Origin: Pseudaquabacterium inlustre
Lineage (GTDB): Bacteria; Pseudomonadota; Gammaproteobacteria; Burkholderiales; Burkholderiaceae_C
NCBI RefSeq assembly: GCF_038066595.1
Contig: NZ_JBBUTH010000008.1
Location: 310,001-374,000 of the forward strand
Reading direction: 5' to 3'
DNA length: 64,000 nt
The translations under genes were made by a program, and so were the position numbers. A model generated the notes under the pieces. That model ran no database searches. It was given only the letters and a program-made list of their open reading frames with translations, and was not told where the DNA came from. Every line of letters starts with the position of its first letter. The first letter of the stretch is position 1. Below are positions 47,893 to 60,416 of the stretch, one piece after another.

Positions 47893-48477
47893 TCAGCGCA
47901 GCGCCTTGTCGTCGGCGATGGCCTTCAGCAGCTTCTTCAGCGCGTCTTCCGAGGCGCGCTTGGCCGACAGCGAGAAGTCGCTCTTGAATTCGTCGAAGCT
48001 GGCGCGGCCGTCGCCCATCACGCGCAGCGTGGTCACCGGCGCGCCGCTGTCGCTGACCACCGTGCAGATCAGCTCCACGGTGAACAGCGTGGGCGGCCAG
48101 GTGACGATGCTGTCGGAGTACGAGGTGGTGCGGATGTCGGGCGTGATCACCAGGTTCAGCTTCTCGCCGGCCACCTTGGGATCGGCCGGGCCCGACAGGC
48201 GCGACACGCCGGTGAAGGCCTGCGACAGCGTGAAGTACAGGCCGCTTTCCAGGTCGCGGTACGGGAAGTAGCTGACCTTGTCGCCACCACCGCCAGGCGT
48301 GGTGATCTCGCGCTTCTTCGACTCGTCGGTGATCACCAGGCCGACGCGCTTGTCGATCTTGGTGCCGCCGGCATCGGCCAGGCTGGCCACATTGGGGTTC
48401 AGGGTGATCGGATGGGCGCAGCCGCCCAGCGTGAGCACGGTGGCCAGGGCGGCCAGCAGAACGAACAGTCGCTTCAT
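47893..48477 (-). CDS. Hypothetical lipoprotein
   Basis: Unrecognised 194-residue lipoprotein: MKRLFVLLAALATVLTLGGC lipobox, mature beta-rich region with DKRVGLVITDESKKREITTP and KLNLVITPDIRTTSYSDSIVTWPPTLFTVE, and a helical tail (SAKRASEDALKKLLKAIADDKAL). It sits 20 bases downstream of another lipoprotein gene of similar plan, so the two are likely co-expressed and may form an envelope complex. Confidence 0.8.
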   Translation of the reverse strand: MKRLFVLLAALATVLTLGGCAHPITLNPNVASLADAGGTKIDKRVGLVITDESKKREITTPGGGGDKVSYFPYRDLESGLYFTLSQAFTGVSRLSGPADPKVAGEKLNLVITPDIRTTSYSDSIVTWPPTLFTVELICTVVSDSGAPVTTLRVMGDGRASFDEFKSDFSLSAKRASEDALKKLLKAIADDKALR

Positions 48478-48497
48478 GGGGGTCCTTGCAGGGTGGG

Positions 48498-49064
48498 TCA
48501 CTGCAGCGCGGCGAGGAAGTCGCCGTCGGCCAGCAATTCGGTCAGCAGCTGCTGCACCAGCAGCGGGTACTGCTGCTGCGCCTTGGGGATGGCCACCGCG
48601 CCAACGAAGGACGATTCCCACGACTGGGTGGCGCGCTTGACGCGGTTGTAGCGCTCGCGGCCGTCCTGTGTGACGGTGAAGCGCGCCTCGATCTCGCCGC
48701 TGTTGGTGGCCAGGCCACCGGCGGCAATGTCGTTCTTCAGCAGCAGGCCGCCGATGACGATGCGCGACTTCGCATCCAGCTTGCCGGCCAGCATCAGCTC
48801 CTGGCGCAGCGCCTCGGCCAGGTAGGCGGCATAGTCACCGCCCACCGACGAGCTCATCGGCGAGCCGCGCAGGCCGATGGCCGTGGCCCCGGTGGCGCCG
48901 GTCTGCACCGTGAAAGCGCCCAGCGCCACCGGCACGGCACGCTTCTTCAGCGTCTCGACATGGTCGATCGACGGCGTGTAGCCGGGCGCCTGCAGGGCAC
49001 AGCCGCCCAGCGCCAAGCTCACCGCACACGCCGCCCACACGGGCGCCCGATACAACGCGTTCAT
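48498..49064 (-). CDS. Hypothetical lipoprotein
   Basis: Unrecognised 188-residue lipoprotein with lipobox ALGGC, a mature region with VPVALGAFTVQTGATGATAIGLRGSP, a middle helical part (YAAYLAEALRQELMLAGKLD) and IEARFTVTQDGRERYNRVKRATQSWESSFVGAVAIPKAQQQY. The segment order resembles outer-membrane lipoproteins that oligomerise with a partner, but no family is named. First of a lipoprotein pair. Confidence 0.8.
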   Translation of the reverse strand: MNALYRAPVWAACAVSLALGGCALQAPGYTPSIDHVETLKKRAVPVALGAFTVQTGATGATAIGLRGSPMSSSVGGDYAAYLAEALRQELMLAGKLDAKSRIVIGGLLLKNDIAAGGLATNSGEIEARFTVTQDGRERYNRVKRATQSWESSFVGAVAIPKAQQQYPLLVQQLLTELLADGDFLAALQ

Positions 49065-49204
49065 CCAGTCCCTCCTCGTGTTGCGCCGCCGCCTCCCGGC
49101 AGCGCACGCGCTACGCTAACGCAAGGCCAGGGGGACGACCTGGGCCTGCATCAACAGGGCGCACGAGGTGCCGGATCGGCCGCGCCGACCGGCGGGTGGC
49201 CAGC

Positions 49205-49873
49205 TCAGCCGGCGCGGCGGCGGCGCAGGGCGCCCAGACCGGCCAGCGCCGTGGCCACCAGGGCCAGGCTGTGCGGTTCGGGCACGGTGCCACCGGTGCT
49301 CACCGCCGTGCCGTCCAGTGCCACGGCGTCGATGAAGGCCGTGGTGTCGCCACTGTTGCCGCTCAGGCCCTCGAAGGCGAGCAGGTGGTTGCCGGCCGAC
49401 AGCGTGCCCAGCGACAGCGATTGCAGCGACCAGCCCGCCGTGGTGGCAGCGACATCCGCGACCGTCTGGTTGTCGATGCTCACGCGCACCACCTGGCCGG
49501 CGGCGTAGCGCTGGCGCAGGGCCAGCGCGAAGTTCAGTTCCACTTGCTGGGCGTCGGCCAGCGTGAAGCTCTGGCTCAGTGCCTGGGTCTGGGTCTGCAG
49601 GAAGCCGAAGCGGCTGCCTTCGTAGGCCGACAGCAGGCTGTAGCTGCCCGCCACGCCGGTGCCGGCGCCGAAGTTCCAGCCCACGGCCGGGCCGGTGGGG
49701 CTGTAGTTGAAGGTCACGAAGCCATCGCTGCCCACGAAGCTGGCATTCGTCCAGTTGGCCTCGAAGCCGGCGTTGCTGAGGCTGATCGGCGCGGCCTGGG
49801 CGGCAGCGCAGCCGGTCAGGGCAAGGGCGACGGCAAGGCGGTGCAGGCGGGCGGTCTGGCGGTGCGTGGACAT
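49205..49873 (-). CDS. PEP-CTERM sorting-domain protein (lectin-like)
   Basis: Exported protein of 222 residues. The signal peptide ends near AQA-APIS; the mature domain is a beta-sandwich (ISLSNAGFEANW, VGWNFGAGTGVAGSYS, then VRVSIDNQTVADV and LLAFEGLSGNSGDTTAFIDAVAL), a pattern common in carbohydrate-binding-like PEP-CTERM proteins. The C-terminus is VPEPHSLALVATALAGLGAL then RRRR, the full sorting signal. GGAGAGA precedes the ATG at 49873. Second such substrate in the window; the exosortase must be elsewhere. Confidence 0.87.
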   Translation of the reverse strand: MSTHRQTARLHRLAVALALTGCAAAQAAPISLSNAGFEANWTNASFVGSDGFVTFNYSPTGPAVGWNFGAGTGVAGSYSLLSAYEGSRFGFLQTQTQALSQSFTLADAQQVELNFALALRQRYAAGQVVRVSIDNQTVADVAATTAGWSLQSLSLGTLSAGNHLLAFEGLSGNSGDTTAFIDAVALDGTAVSTGGTVPEPHSLALVATALAGLGALRRRRAG

Positions 49874-50138
49874 TCGGAATCTCTCCAACGAGGGGTGGAC
49901 GGCAGCACACCCAGGGTTCGGCGGGCGGGTGGCCGTGTTGCTCTGCGATGCAGTGTCACCAAGCAACGCCGCAACCGTCGCGTCAAAAGCTCACGCCCCG
50001 CCGCGGGTTTCGGGCGCACCCCCGCAAGCCGGGGGATGGCGCGGGCGCGGGATAATCCCGCCCTTCCCCCAGCCCTTGCCTGGCCGCGGGTGCCGCTTTC
50101 CGCCCTCCGCGGCGGCCGCGCACCGTGGCGCCGCGCCC

Positions 50139-51773
<1,635 letters not shown>

Positions 51774-51785
51774 GGCCCGCGGTCG

Positions 51786-52769
51786 ATGACTGGCCTGCCG
51801 CGGCGTCGCCTGGTCCGGCTCGGCTGGGGGCTGGCCTGGGCCGCCGTGGCCGGTGCCGGCCGTGCCGCACCGCCCTTTCCCGAGCGGCCGATCACGCTGC
51901 TGGTGCCGTTCGCGCCCGGCGGCATCGCCGACATCTCGGCGCGCGCGGTGGCCGAGGTGATGTCGCGCCGCCTGGGCCAGCCGGTGGTGGTGGACAACCG
52001 GCCCAGCGCCGGCAGCATCGTGGCCAGCCAGGCGGCCGCCAGCGCCAGGCCCGATGGCCACACGCTGCTGCTGATGAGCAACGGCCATGCGGTCAGCGTG
52101 GGCCTGTTCCGGAAGCTGCCCTACGACACGCGCCACAGCTTCGCGCCGATCAGCACGCTGGGCTACTTCGACATCGGCGTGTTCGTGCCGGCGGGCTCGC
52201 GCCTGGGCTCGCTGAAGGACCTGGTGGCCGCAGCGCGCGCACGGCCGGGCCGGCTGAACGTGGGCACCATCGCGGTGGGTAGCACGCAGCACCTGGCGGC
52301 CAAGCTGTTCGAGACCGTGGCCGGCATCGACGTGACGGTGGTGCCCTACAAGACCAGCCCGGCAGTGACGACCGCACTGCGCAGCGGCGAGATCGACGCC
52401 GCGTTCGAGATCCTGGGCCCGATGGCGGGGCAGGTGCAGGCCGGCGCGCTGCGGGTGCTGGCGGTGTCGTCGGACCGGCGCAACCCGTCGCTGCCGGAGG
52501 TCCCCACGGTGGCCGAGGCCGGCGTGGCCGGCTACCAGGTGGCCTCGTGGAATGCGCTGGCGGCGCCGGCCGGCACGCCGCCGGAGGTGATTGCCACGCT
52601 GAACCAGGCCGCGCGAGAGGCCATGGCCAGCCCCGCGGTGCAGGAGCGCCTGGGCAAGCTGGGCATGCGCACGGCCGCCAGCACGCCGGCCGAGATGGCC
52701 CGGCTGCTGGACAACGAGATCCGGCGATGGGGCGAGGTGATCCGCGCCGCGCACATCGAGCCGGAGTAG
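51786..52769 (+). CDS. Bug/TctC-type tripartite tricarboxylate receptor
   Basis: Periplasmic binding protein of 327 residues of the Bug family, greatly expanded in Burkholderiales. A basic signal region (MTGLPRRRLVRLGWGLAWAA) is followed by FPERPITLLVPFAPGGIADISARAVAE, the ligand-site stretch VVDNRPSAGSIVASQAAA, GTIAVGSTQHLAA and a C-terminal GTPPEVIATLNQAAREAM. Ligand unknown; the TctA/TctB membrane partners are not nearby, as is usual for orphan Bug proteins. It starts 13 bases after the prfC stop. Confidence 0.9.
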   Translation: MTGLPRRRLVRLGWGLAWAAVAGAGRAAPPFPERPITLLVPFAPGGIADISARAVAEVMSRRLGQPVVVDNRPSAGSIVASQAAASARPDGHTLLLMSNGHAVSVGLFRKLPYDTRHSFAPISTLGYFDIGVFVPAGSRLGSLKDLVAAARARPGRLNVGTIAVGSTQHLAAKLFETVAGIDVTVVPYKTSPAVTTALRSGEIDAAFEILGPMAGQVQAGALRVLAVSSDRRNPSLPEVPTVAEAGVAGYQVASWNALAAPAGTPPEVIATLNQAAREAMASPAVQERLGKLGMRTAASTPAEMARLLDNEIRRWGEVIRAAHIEPE

Positions 52770-52812
52770 CCGCCGGCCGCCCGGCCCGCGCCGCCCGCGC
52801 CAGGGCGCCGCC

Positions 52813-54339
52813 TCAGGTGCCGCAGAAGGTCTGGTAGCAGGCGGTCTGCTCGCGCGGCGCCGGCTCGGCATCGGCCGCGTGGCCGGGCAGCGTGTCGAAG
52901 GGCTGCTGCAACGCGGCCAGCAGCTCGTCGAAGGGCGTCAGGTCGCCCTGCTCGACGGCGGCGGTGAGCGCCGCCTCCACGCGGTGGTGGCGCGGCACGT
53001 AGAGCGGGTTGGCGCGGCACAGCGCCGCGGCATGGCCGCCCGCCGGCTGCGGCTGCTGGGCCAGGCGTGCACGCCAGCGCGCCAGCCAGGCCTCGCGCGC
53101 CGGGGTGTCGGGCAGCAATTGCGCCAGTGCACGACCGGCGGGCACACCGGACATGGGCGCGTCGACTGCGTTGTCGCCCTCCACCCCATCCGCCAGCCCG
53201 CGGAAGGCCAGCGTGTGGTCGGCACCCTGGGTCTGCAACAGCAGCAGGAACGATTCGGCCAGCGCACGGTCGGTCTCGTCGTGCTCGGGCGTGGCGCCGG
53301 CCAGGCCCAGCTTGGCGCGCATCACCGCCAGCCAGGCGGACGCGTACATCGCCGGGAAGGCGTCGATCACCGCGGTGGCCGCGGCCACCGCGCGATCGGG
53401 GTCGGCATCGATCATCGGCAGCAGGCACTCGGCGAAGCGCGCGATGTTCCAGCGTGCGATCAGCGGCTGCTGGCCATAGGCGTAGCGCCCGCCATGGTCG
53501 ATGGAGCTGAACACCGCGGCCGGGTCATGGTGCTCCATGAAGGCGCAGGGGCCGTAGTCGATGGTCTCGCCCGACAGCGTCATGTTGTCGGTGTTCATCA
53601 CGCCGTGGATGAAGCCCACGCCCATCCATTGCGCGATCAGCGCAGCCTGGCGCCCGGCCAGGGCGTTCAGCAGCGCCAGCGCGGCGTTTTCGGCGTCCTT
53701 CAATTTAGGGTAGTGGCGCGCCACGGTGTAGGCCACCAGGCGCTGAACGTCCTCGTGCCGGCCGCGCGCGGCAAAGAACTGGAAGGTGCCCACGCGGATG
53801 TGGCTGGCCGCGATGCGGCTGAGCACGGCGCCGGGCAGCACGCGGTCGCGCTGGATGGGCTCGCCGGTGGCCACCGCCGCCAGCACGCGGGTGGTGGGGA
53901 TGCCCAGGGCGTGCATGGCCTCGCCCATCAGGTACTCGCGCAGCACGGGGCCGACGGCGGCCTTGCCATCGCCGCCGCGCGAATACGGCGTGCGGCCCGA
54001 GCCCTTGAAGGCCCAGTCGCGGCGCTGTCCGTGGCGGTCGATCAGCTCGCCCAGCAGCAAGGCGCGGCCATCGCCCAGCTGCGGCGAGAAGCCGCCGAAC
54101 TGGTGGCCGGCGTAGGCCTGGGCCAGCGGCTCGGCACCGGGCGGCACGGTCTGGCCCGACAACACGGCCAGGCCCTCGGGGCCAGCCAGCGCGTCGGCGT
54201 CCAGGCCCAGTTCGTCGGCCAGCGCGCGGTTGAGCTTCAGCAGCTGCGGCTGCGGTGCCGGCGTGGGCTGCCAGGCGGTGTAGAAGCCGGGCAGGTCACG
54301 GGCGTAGCTGTTGTCGAAGGCGATGGGCGGCAGGGGCAT
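52813..54339 (-). CDS. selO: Protein adenylyltransferase SelO (YdiU)
   Basis: Pseudokinase-fold enzyme that transfers AMP from ATP to proteins; bacterial SelO takes part in the oxidative-stress response. The 508-residue protein has YAGHQFGGFSPQLGDGRALLLGE, the Lys in WAFKGSGRTPYSR, GGDGKAAVGPVLREYLMGEAM, HGVMNTDNMTLSGETIDYGP (metal-binding) and a C-terminal CYQTFCGT. The last Cys is third from the end, where eukaryotic SelO has selenocysteine. The start at 54339 is the first ATG in frame and matches SelO N-termini (IAFDNSYARDLPGFY). Confidence 0.95.
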   Translation of the reverse strand: MPLPPIAFDNSYARDLPGFYTAWQPTPAPQPQLLKLNRALADELGLDADALAGPEGLAVLSGQTVPPGAEPLAQAYAGHQFGGFSPQLGDGRALLLGELIDRHGQRRDWAFKGSGRTPYSRGGDGKAAVGPVLREYLMGEAMHALGIPTTRVLAAVATGEPIQRDRVLPGAVLSRIAASHIRVGTFQFFAARGRHEDVQRLVAYTVARHYPKLKDAENAALALLNALAGRQAALIAQWMGVGFIHGVMNTDNMTLSGETIDYGPCAFMEHHDPAAVFSSIDHGGRYAYGQQPLIARWNIARFAECLLPMIDADPDRAVAAATAVIDAFPAMYASAWLAVMRAKLGLAGATPEHDETDRALAESFLLLLQTQGADHTLAFRGLADGVEGDNAVDAPMSGVPAGRALAQLLPDTPAREAWLARWRARLAQQPQPAGGHAAALCRANPLYVPRHHRVEAALTAAVEQGDLTPFDELLAALQQPFDTLPGHAADAEPAPREQTACYQTFCGT

Positions 54340-54351
54340 GTCAGCGGTCTT

Positions 54352-55284
<933 letters not shown>

Positions 55285-55340
55285 CGCGGGCGATTGTGCG
55301 TTGCCAGCCCGGCCGGCCCGGGTGACACAATTTGCCGCCC

Positions 55341-56258
55341 ATGTCGACCCACACCGCTCCCTCCGCGCGTCCGCCGCGCCTGCCGCTGTACCTGGACTTG
55401 ATCCGCTGGAATCGCCCGGCCGGCTGGCTGCTGCTGCTGTGGCCCACGCTCAGCGCGCTGTGGATCGCGGGCGACGGCTTTCCGGGCTGGCATCTGCTGG
55501 CGGTGTTCACGCTGGGCACGGTGCTGATGCGCTCGGCCGGCTGCTGCATCAACGACGTGGCCGATCGCGAGTTCGACCGCCACGTCAAGCGCACGGCGCA
55601 GCGACCGGTCACCAGCGGCCGGGTGGGCGCGAAGGAGGCGCTGACCGTGGGCGCGGTGCTGGCCTTCGTGGCCTTTCTGCTGGTACTGACCACCAATCCG
55701 CCCACCATCTGGCTGTCGTTCGCGGCGCTGGCCATCGCCATGGCCTATCCGTATGCCAAGCGCCATGTCAGCATGCCGCAGGCGGTGCTGGGCGTGGCCT
55801 TTTCGTTCGGCATCCCGATGGCCTTCTCGGCCGCCCAGGGTGGCAAGGACTGGGCGCTGGCCAGTGTGCCGGCGGCCGTGCCGGCGCATGCCTGGTGGCT
55901 GCTGGTGGGCAACCTGTTCTGGGTGCTGGCCTACGACACCGAGTACGCCATGGTCGACCGCGATGACGACCTGAAGATCGGCATCCAGACCTCGGCCATC
56001 ACGCTGGGCCGCTGGGACGTGGCCGCGGTGATGGGCTTCTACGTCGTGTTCCTGGGATCCTGGGCGGCCATCGGCCATGCGCTGGGCCTGGGCGCGCTGT
56101 TCCTGGCCGGCATCGGCGCGGCGGCGCTGCAGGTGGCCTGGCACTACACGCTGATCCGCGACCGCAGCCGCGACGGCTGCTTCCGCGCCTTCCGCGAGAA
56201 CCACTGGGTGGGTTTCGCAGTGTTTGCCGGCGTGGCGGCGGATCTGGCTTTGCGCTGA
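55341..56258 (+). CDS. ubiA: 4-hydroxybenzoate octaprenyltransferase UbiA
   Basis: Integral inner-membrane prenyltransferase of ubiquinone biosynthesis, 305 residues with about eight or nine helices. The two Asp-rich substrate motifs are visible: NDVADREFDRHVKRTAQRP and DTEYAMVDRDDD. N-terminal LIRWNRPAGWLLLLWPTLSALW is typical of UbiA. ATG at 55341 is preferred to a TTG nine bases upstream. A CACAAT -10-like hexamer is at 55326-55331. Divergent from psuG. Confidence 0.95.
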   Translation: MSTHTAPSARPPRLPLYLDLIRWNRPAGWLLLLWPTLSALWIAGDGFPGWHLLAVFTLGTVLMRSAGCCINDVADREFDRHVKRTAQRPVTSGRVGAKEALTVGAVLAFVAFLLVLTTNPPTIWLSFAALAIAMAYPYAKRHVSMPQAVLGVAFSFGIPMAFSAAQGGKDWALASVPAAVPAHAWWLLVGNLFWVLAYDTEYAMVDRDDDLKIGIQTSAITLGRWDVAAVMGFYVVFLGSWAAIGHALGLGALFLAGIGAAALQVAWHYTLIRDRSRDGCFRAFRENHWVGFAVFAGVAADLALR

Positions 56259-56284
56259 GTCATTCCGTTCGGCGTTTTGTGCAG

Positions 56285-56525
56285 GCCAAGCTGGAACCGC
56301 GGTCCCGGCAGCGCTCAACTGCGCCGGTCCGCCGCATGGCGGCGGACTTCGTTGCGGTGCTCGGATTCAGGGCTGCGCGGCGCAACTCGCTCCGTTCGCT
56401 GCGCTCTCTGTGCTCGAACAAGCGCCGCGAGTCAGTCGGTCAACGCGCGCTGCGCGCGCCGCCCTGAATCCTGCGCTCCTCACCGGCACAGATTCGCACC
56501 ACCGGGACCGCGGTTCCAGCTTGGC
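56285..56525. repeat. Palindromic repeat element (MITE-like) between convergent genes
   Basis: A stretch of 241 bases bounded by perfect 24-base inverted repeats (56285-56308 and 56502-56525, beginning GCCAAGCTGG and ending CCAGCTTGGC). A nested second inverted repeat of 11 bases lies at 56362-56372 (GGATTCAGGGC) and 56461-56471. The interior has no credible gene. It fills the space between convergent ubiA and proC and would fold into a large cruciform or hairpin. No target-site duplication is evident. It may be a miniature mobile element, a dispersed intergenic repeat or a bidirectional terminator. Confidence 0.7.
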
Positions 56526-56577
56526 GGCAAGAGCGAGACAAGGCACGACACCTTCGGCGCACACCACCGTGCACCAA

Positions 56578-57411
56578 TCAACCGAACTCGTCGCCCAGTT
56601 CCTTGGCCCGCTGTTGCGCTGCACGCACGGCACGGGTGATGGCCTCGGCCACCGCATCGCCGCGCATCGACTGCAGCGCCGCATAGGTGGTGCCACCCTT
56701 GCTGGTGACACGCTCGCGCAGCACCTCGGGCGGCTCGTCGCTGGCGGCGGCCAGCGCGGTGGCGCCGTCGAAGGTGGCCAGCGCCAGCTGCTTGCCTTGC
56801 TCGGCCGTCAGCCCCATCGCTTCAGCCGCCGCCATCATGGCCTCGACGAAGTAGAAAACGTAGGCCGGGCCCGAGCCCGACAGCGCGGTGACGGCATCGA
56901 GGTCGGCCTCGGCCTGCACCCACAGCACCTGGCCGGTGGGCGCCAGCACCTGCTCGACCAACGTGCGCTCATCGGCGCTGACCCCCGGCGTGGCATACAG
57001 CCCGGCGATGCCGCGGCCGATCAGCGCCGGCGTGTTGGGCATGCTGCGCACGATGCGTGCGGCGGCCCCATCGGCGCCCAGGGCGCGGGCGATGGCGTCG
57101 CTGCGGATGCCGGCCATCACGCTCAGGTGCAGCGCACCGGCCACCTGGGCGGCACAGGGCGCGGCGGCCTCCTTGAACAGCTGCGGCTTCACCGCCCACA
57201 CCACCAGCGCAGCGCCGGCCAGCATGGCATCGGCCGCCGCCAGCGTGCGCACGCCGAACTCGGCCTGCAGCTTGGCGCGCTGCGCCTCGTCGGGGTCGAC
57301 GACCAGGATGCTGGCCGGTGCGCGGCCGCTCTTCACCAGCCCGCCGATCAGCGCGCTGGCCATGTTGCCGCCGCCGATGAAGGCGATGGTGTCTCGGGTG
57401 TCAGAAGTCAT
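56578..57411 (-). CDS. proC: Pyrroline-5-carboxylate reductase ProC
   Basis: Last step of proline synthesis: NAD(P)H-dependent reduction of pyrroline-5-carboxylate. The 277-residue protein has the Rossmann motif IAFIGGGNMASALIGGL, VWAVKPQ, VRSMPNTPALIGRGI and the C-terminal dimer/active-site block TALSGSGPAYVFYFVEAM with TSKGGTTYAAL. Normal length. Monocistronic; flanked downstream by the palindromic element. Confidence 0.96.
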   Translation of the reverse strand: MTSDTRDTIAFIGGGNMASALIGGLVKSGRAPASILVVDPDEAQRAKLQAEFGVRTLAAADAMLAGAALVVWAVKPQLFKEAAAPCAAQVAGALHLSVMAGIRSDAIARALGADGAAARIVRSMPNTPALIGRGIAGLYATPGVSADERTLVEQVLAPTGQVLWVQAEADLDAVTALSGSGPAYVFYFVEAMMAAAEAMGLTAEQGKQLALATFDGATALAAASDEPPEVLRERVTSKGGTTYAALQSMRGDAVAEAITRAVRAAQQRAKELGDEFG

Positions 57412-57478
57412 GCGCGGCAGTCTAACCAGCGGCGTACCGCAGCTTCTGCGGTTCGCAGCGGCGAGCGCCGCGCAAGAT

Positions 57479-58810
57479 TCACCTGGGGTTGGCCATCAGG
57501 TGCAGTGCGATGGCGTGGTACGCCGGCAGCGAGGTCGGGTCGTTGTTGACGTTGCCGGCCAGCGGGTGCGAGGCGTAGCGGGCGATCACCATCTCGGCCG
57601 CCGGGTCGATGTAGATCGCCTGGCCATGCACGCCGCGCGCCATGAAGGCGCCGTGCGCGTTGTGCGACACCCACCACATGTTGCGGTAGCTCCAGCCCGG
57701 CAGCGTGGGATAGCCGCCGAAGGCGCTGCGGTCGCCACCCTTGCGGATGTCGTCGACCACGGCCTTGGGGATGACCTGCCGGCCGCCGGCCTGGCCACCG
57801 TTGCGCATCAGCTCGCCAAAGCGCGCCAGGTCGCGCAGGCTGGTGTTCAGGCCGCCGCCGGCGAACTCGTTGCCCACGCTGTCGACGCTGAAGTAGGCGT
57901 CCTGCTCCATGCCCAGCTGGCTCCAGATGCGCTCGCCCAGGTTCTGGCCCACGCCCTTGCCGGTGACACGGCGGATCACCCAGCCCAGCGCATCGGTGTT
58001 CACGGTCTTGTAGGTGAAGGGCCCGCCGTGCTCGCCCTCCTTCTTCACCGTCTGCAAGAACTCGTAGAAGCTCTTCGGCCCGCTGTAGCCGGGCGGGCGC
58101 GGCAGCACGCCGCCGGCACGCACATGGGCCCAGATCTCGGCGTTCGGGTCGGCGTAGTTCTCGCTGTATTTCAGCCCGGTGCGCATGTCCAGCAGCTGGC
58201 GGATGGTGGCGTCGCCGAAGGCCGTGTCCTGCAGCTCGGGCACGTACTTGGCCACCACGGCGTTCTCGTCGAGCTGGCCCTCGGCCACCAGGATGGCGCC
58301 GATGGTGCCGAAGAAGCTCTTGGTCACCGACATCGCGATGTGCTGGCCCTCGGGGCGGAACACGCCGGCGTAGCGCTCGTAGACCACGCGGCCCTTGTGC
58401 AGCACCACGATGCCGTCGGTGTAGTTGGCGTCGAAGGCCTGGGCCCAGGTGAGGGGCTCGGTCTTGCCCAGCGGCGTGAAGCGCACCGCGTCCAGGTCAT
58501 TGCGCTCGGCGCGCGGCAGCGGGCTGACCGCGCCCACGCCGCGCGAGACGTTGGTGGTGGGGATCAGCTGGCGCTGGTGCGAGAAGCTCCAGCGCAGCTG
58601 CGGAAAGCGGTAGCCGCTGCCGTCCTCGAAGCGGATCACCTTGTCGGGCGGCGGGGGCGAGCCCACCATCCAGCCCAGCTTGGCGGGGTCGGTCTGTTCG
58701 GCACTGGGCAGTGCGGGGGCCTGGGCCTGGGCCGGGGTGAGGGCGGTCATCGTGGTCAGCAGGGCGGCGGCCAGCGCCGGCAGGGCGGGTCTGAATCGGC
58801 AGATGGGCAT
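57479..58810 (-). CDS. Class C beta-lactamase-fold serine hydrolase (NylB-like)
   Basis: Secreted hydrolase of 443 residues; signal peptide ends near AQA-QAP. The catalytic SxxK is in HIAMSVTKSFFG, the YxN-type motif in FTYKTVNTDALGWV, and ARGVHGQAIYIDP stands in place of a KTG motif. Similarity in layout is to 6-aminohexanoate-dimer hydrolase and esterase EstB-like proteins rather than true AmpC, so beta-lactam resistance is not implied. It lies upstream of proC on the same strand with a 67-base gap. Confidence 0.85.
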   Translation of the reverse strand: MPICRFRPALPALAAALLTTMTALTPAQAQAPALPSAEQTDPAKLGWMVGSPPPPDKVIRFEDGSGYRFPQLRWSFSHQRQLIPTTNVSRGVGAVSPLPRAERNDLDAVRFTPLGKTEPLTWAQAFDANYTDGIVVLHKGRVVYERYAGVFRPEGQHIAMSVTKSFFGTIGAILVAEGQLDENAVVAKYVPELQDTAFGDATIRQLLDMRTGLKYSENYADPNAEIWAHVRAGGVLPRPPGYSGPKSFYEFLQTVKKEGEHGGPFTYKTVNTDALGWVIRRVTGKGVGQNLGERIWSQLGMEQDAYFSVDSVGNEFAGGGLNTSLRDLARFGELMRNGGQAGGRQVIPKAVVDDIRKGGDRSAFGGYPTLPGWSYRNMWWVSHNAHGAFMARGVHGQAIYIDPAAEMVIARYASHPLAGNVNNDPTSLPAYHAIALHLMANPR

Positions 58811-59089
58811 GGGAATGGCCTGGAGTGTGAAGCGCTGGATGATGCGAGCGCGGCCGGGTCCGCCACAGCCACGTTTTCCCAGGGCAGTGCGGCCCGCAAC
58901 ATCGGTCGGCCATCACGCGGGTTCATGCTGCGCCGCGTCATACCCCGCCGCTGGCGGGTCATGCATTCGGCGCATAACGTGCCGCAGCCTGGGTGGCGAC
59001 GCCTACATTGCGCGCCCAGCGCCACGCCAACGGCTCACGAGGCCCGACGGCCACGGCGCAGGACCTTAGACAACCCGGACGAGACATCC

Positions 59090-60358
<1,269 letters not shown>

Positions 60359-60416
60359 GCCTGCCGGCGCGACAATGGCGGCTTCGCCGTTCTGCCGCCT
60401 TTGCCGCCCTGTCGCC

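Noticed and set aside
57479..58810. True class C beta-lactamase
   Set aside because: SxxK and Tyr-type motifs are present, but the KTG region and overall length fit NylB/esterase-like hydrolases better.
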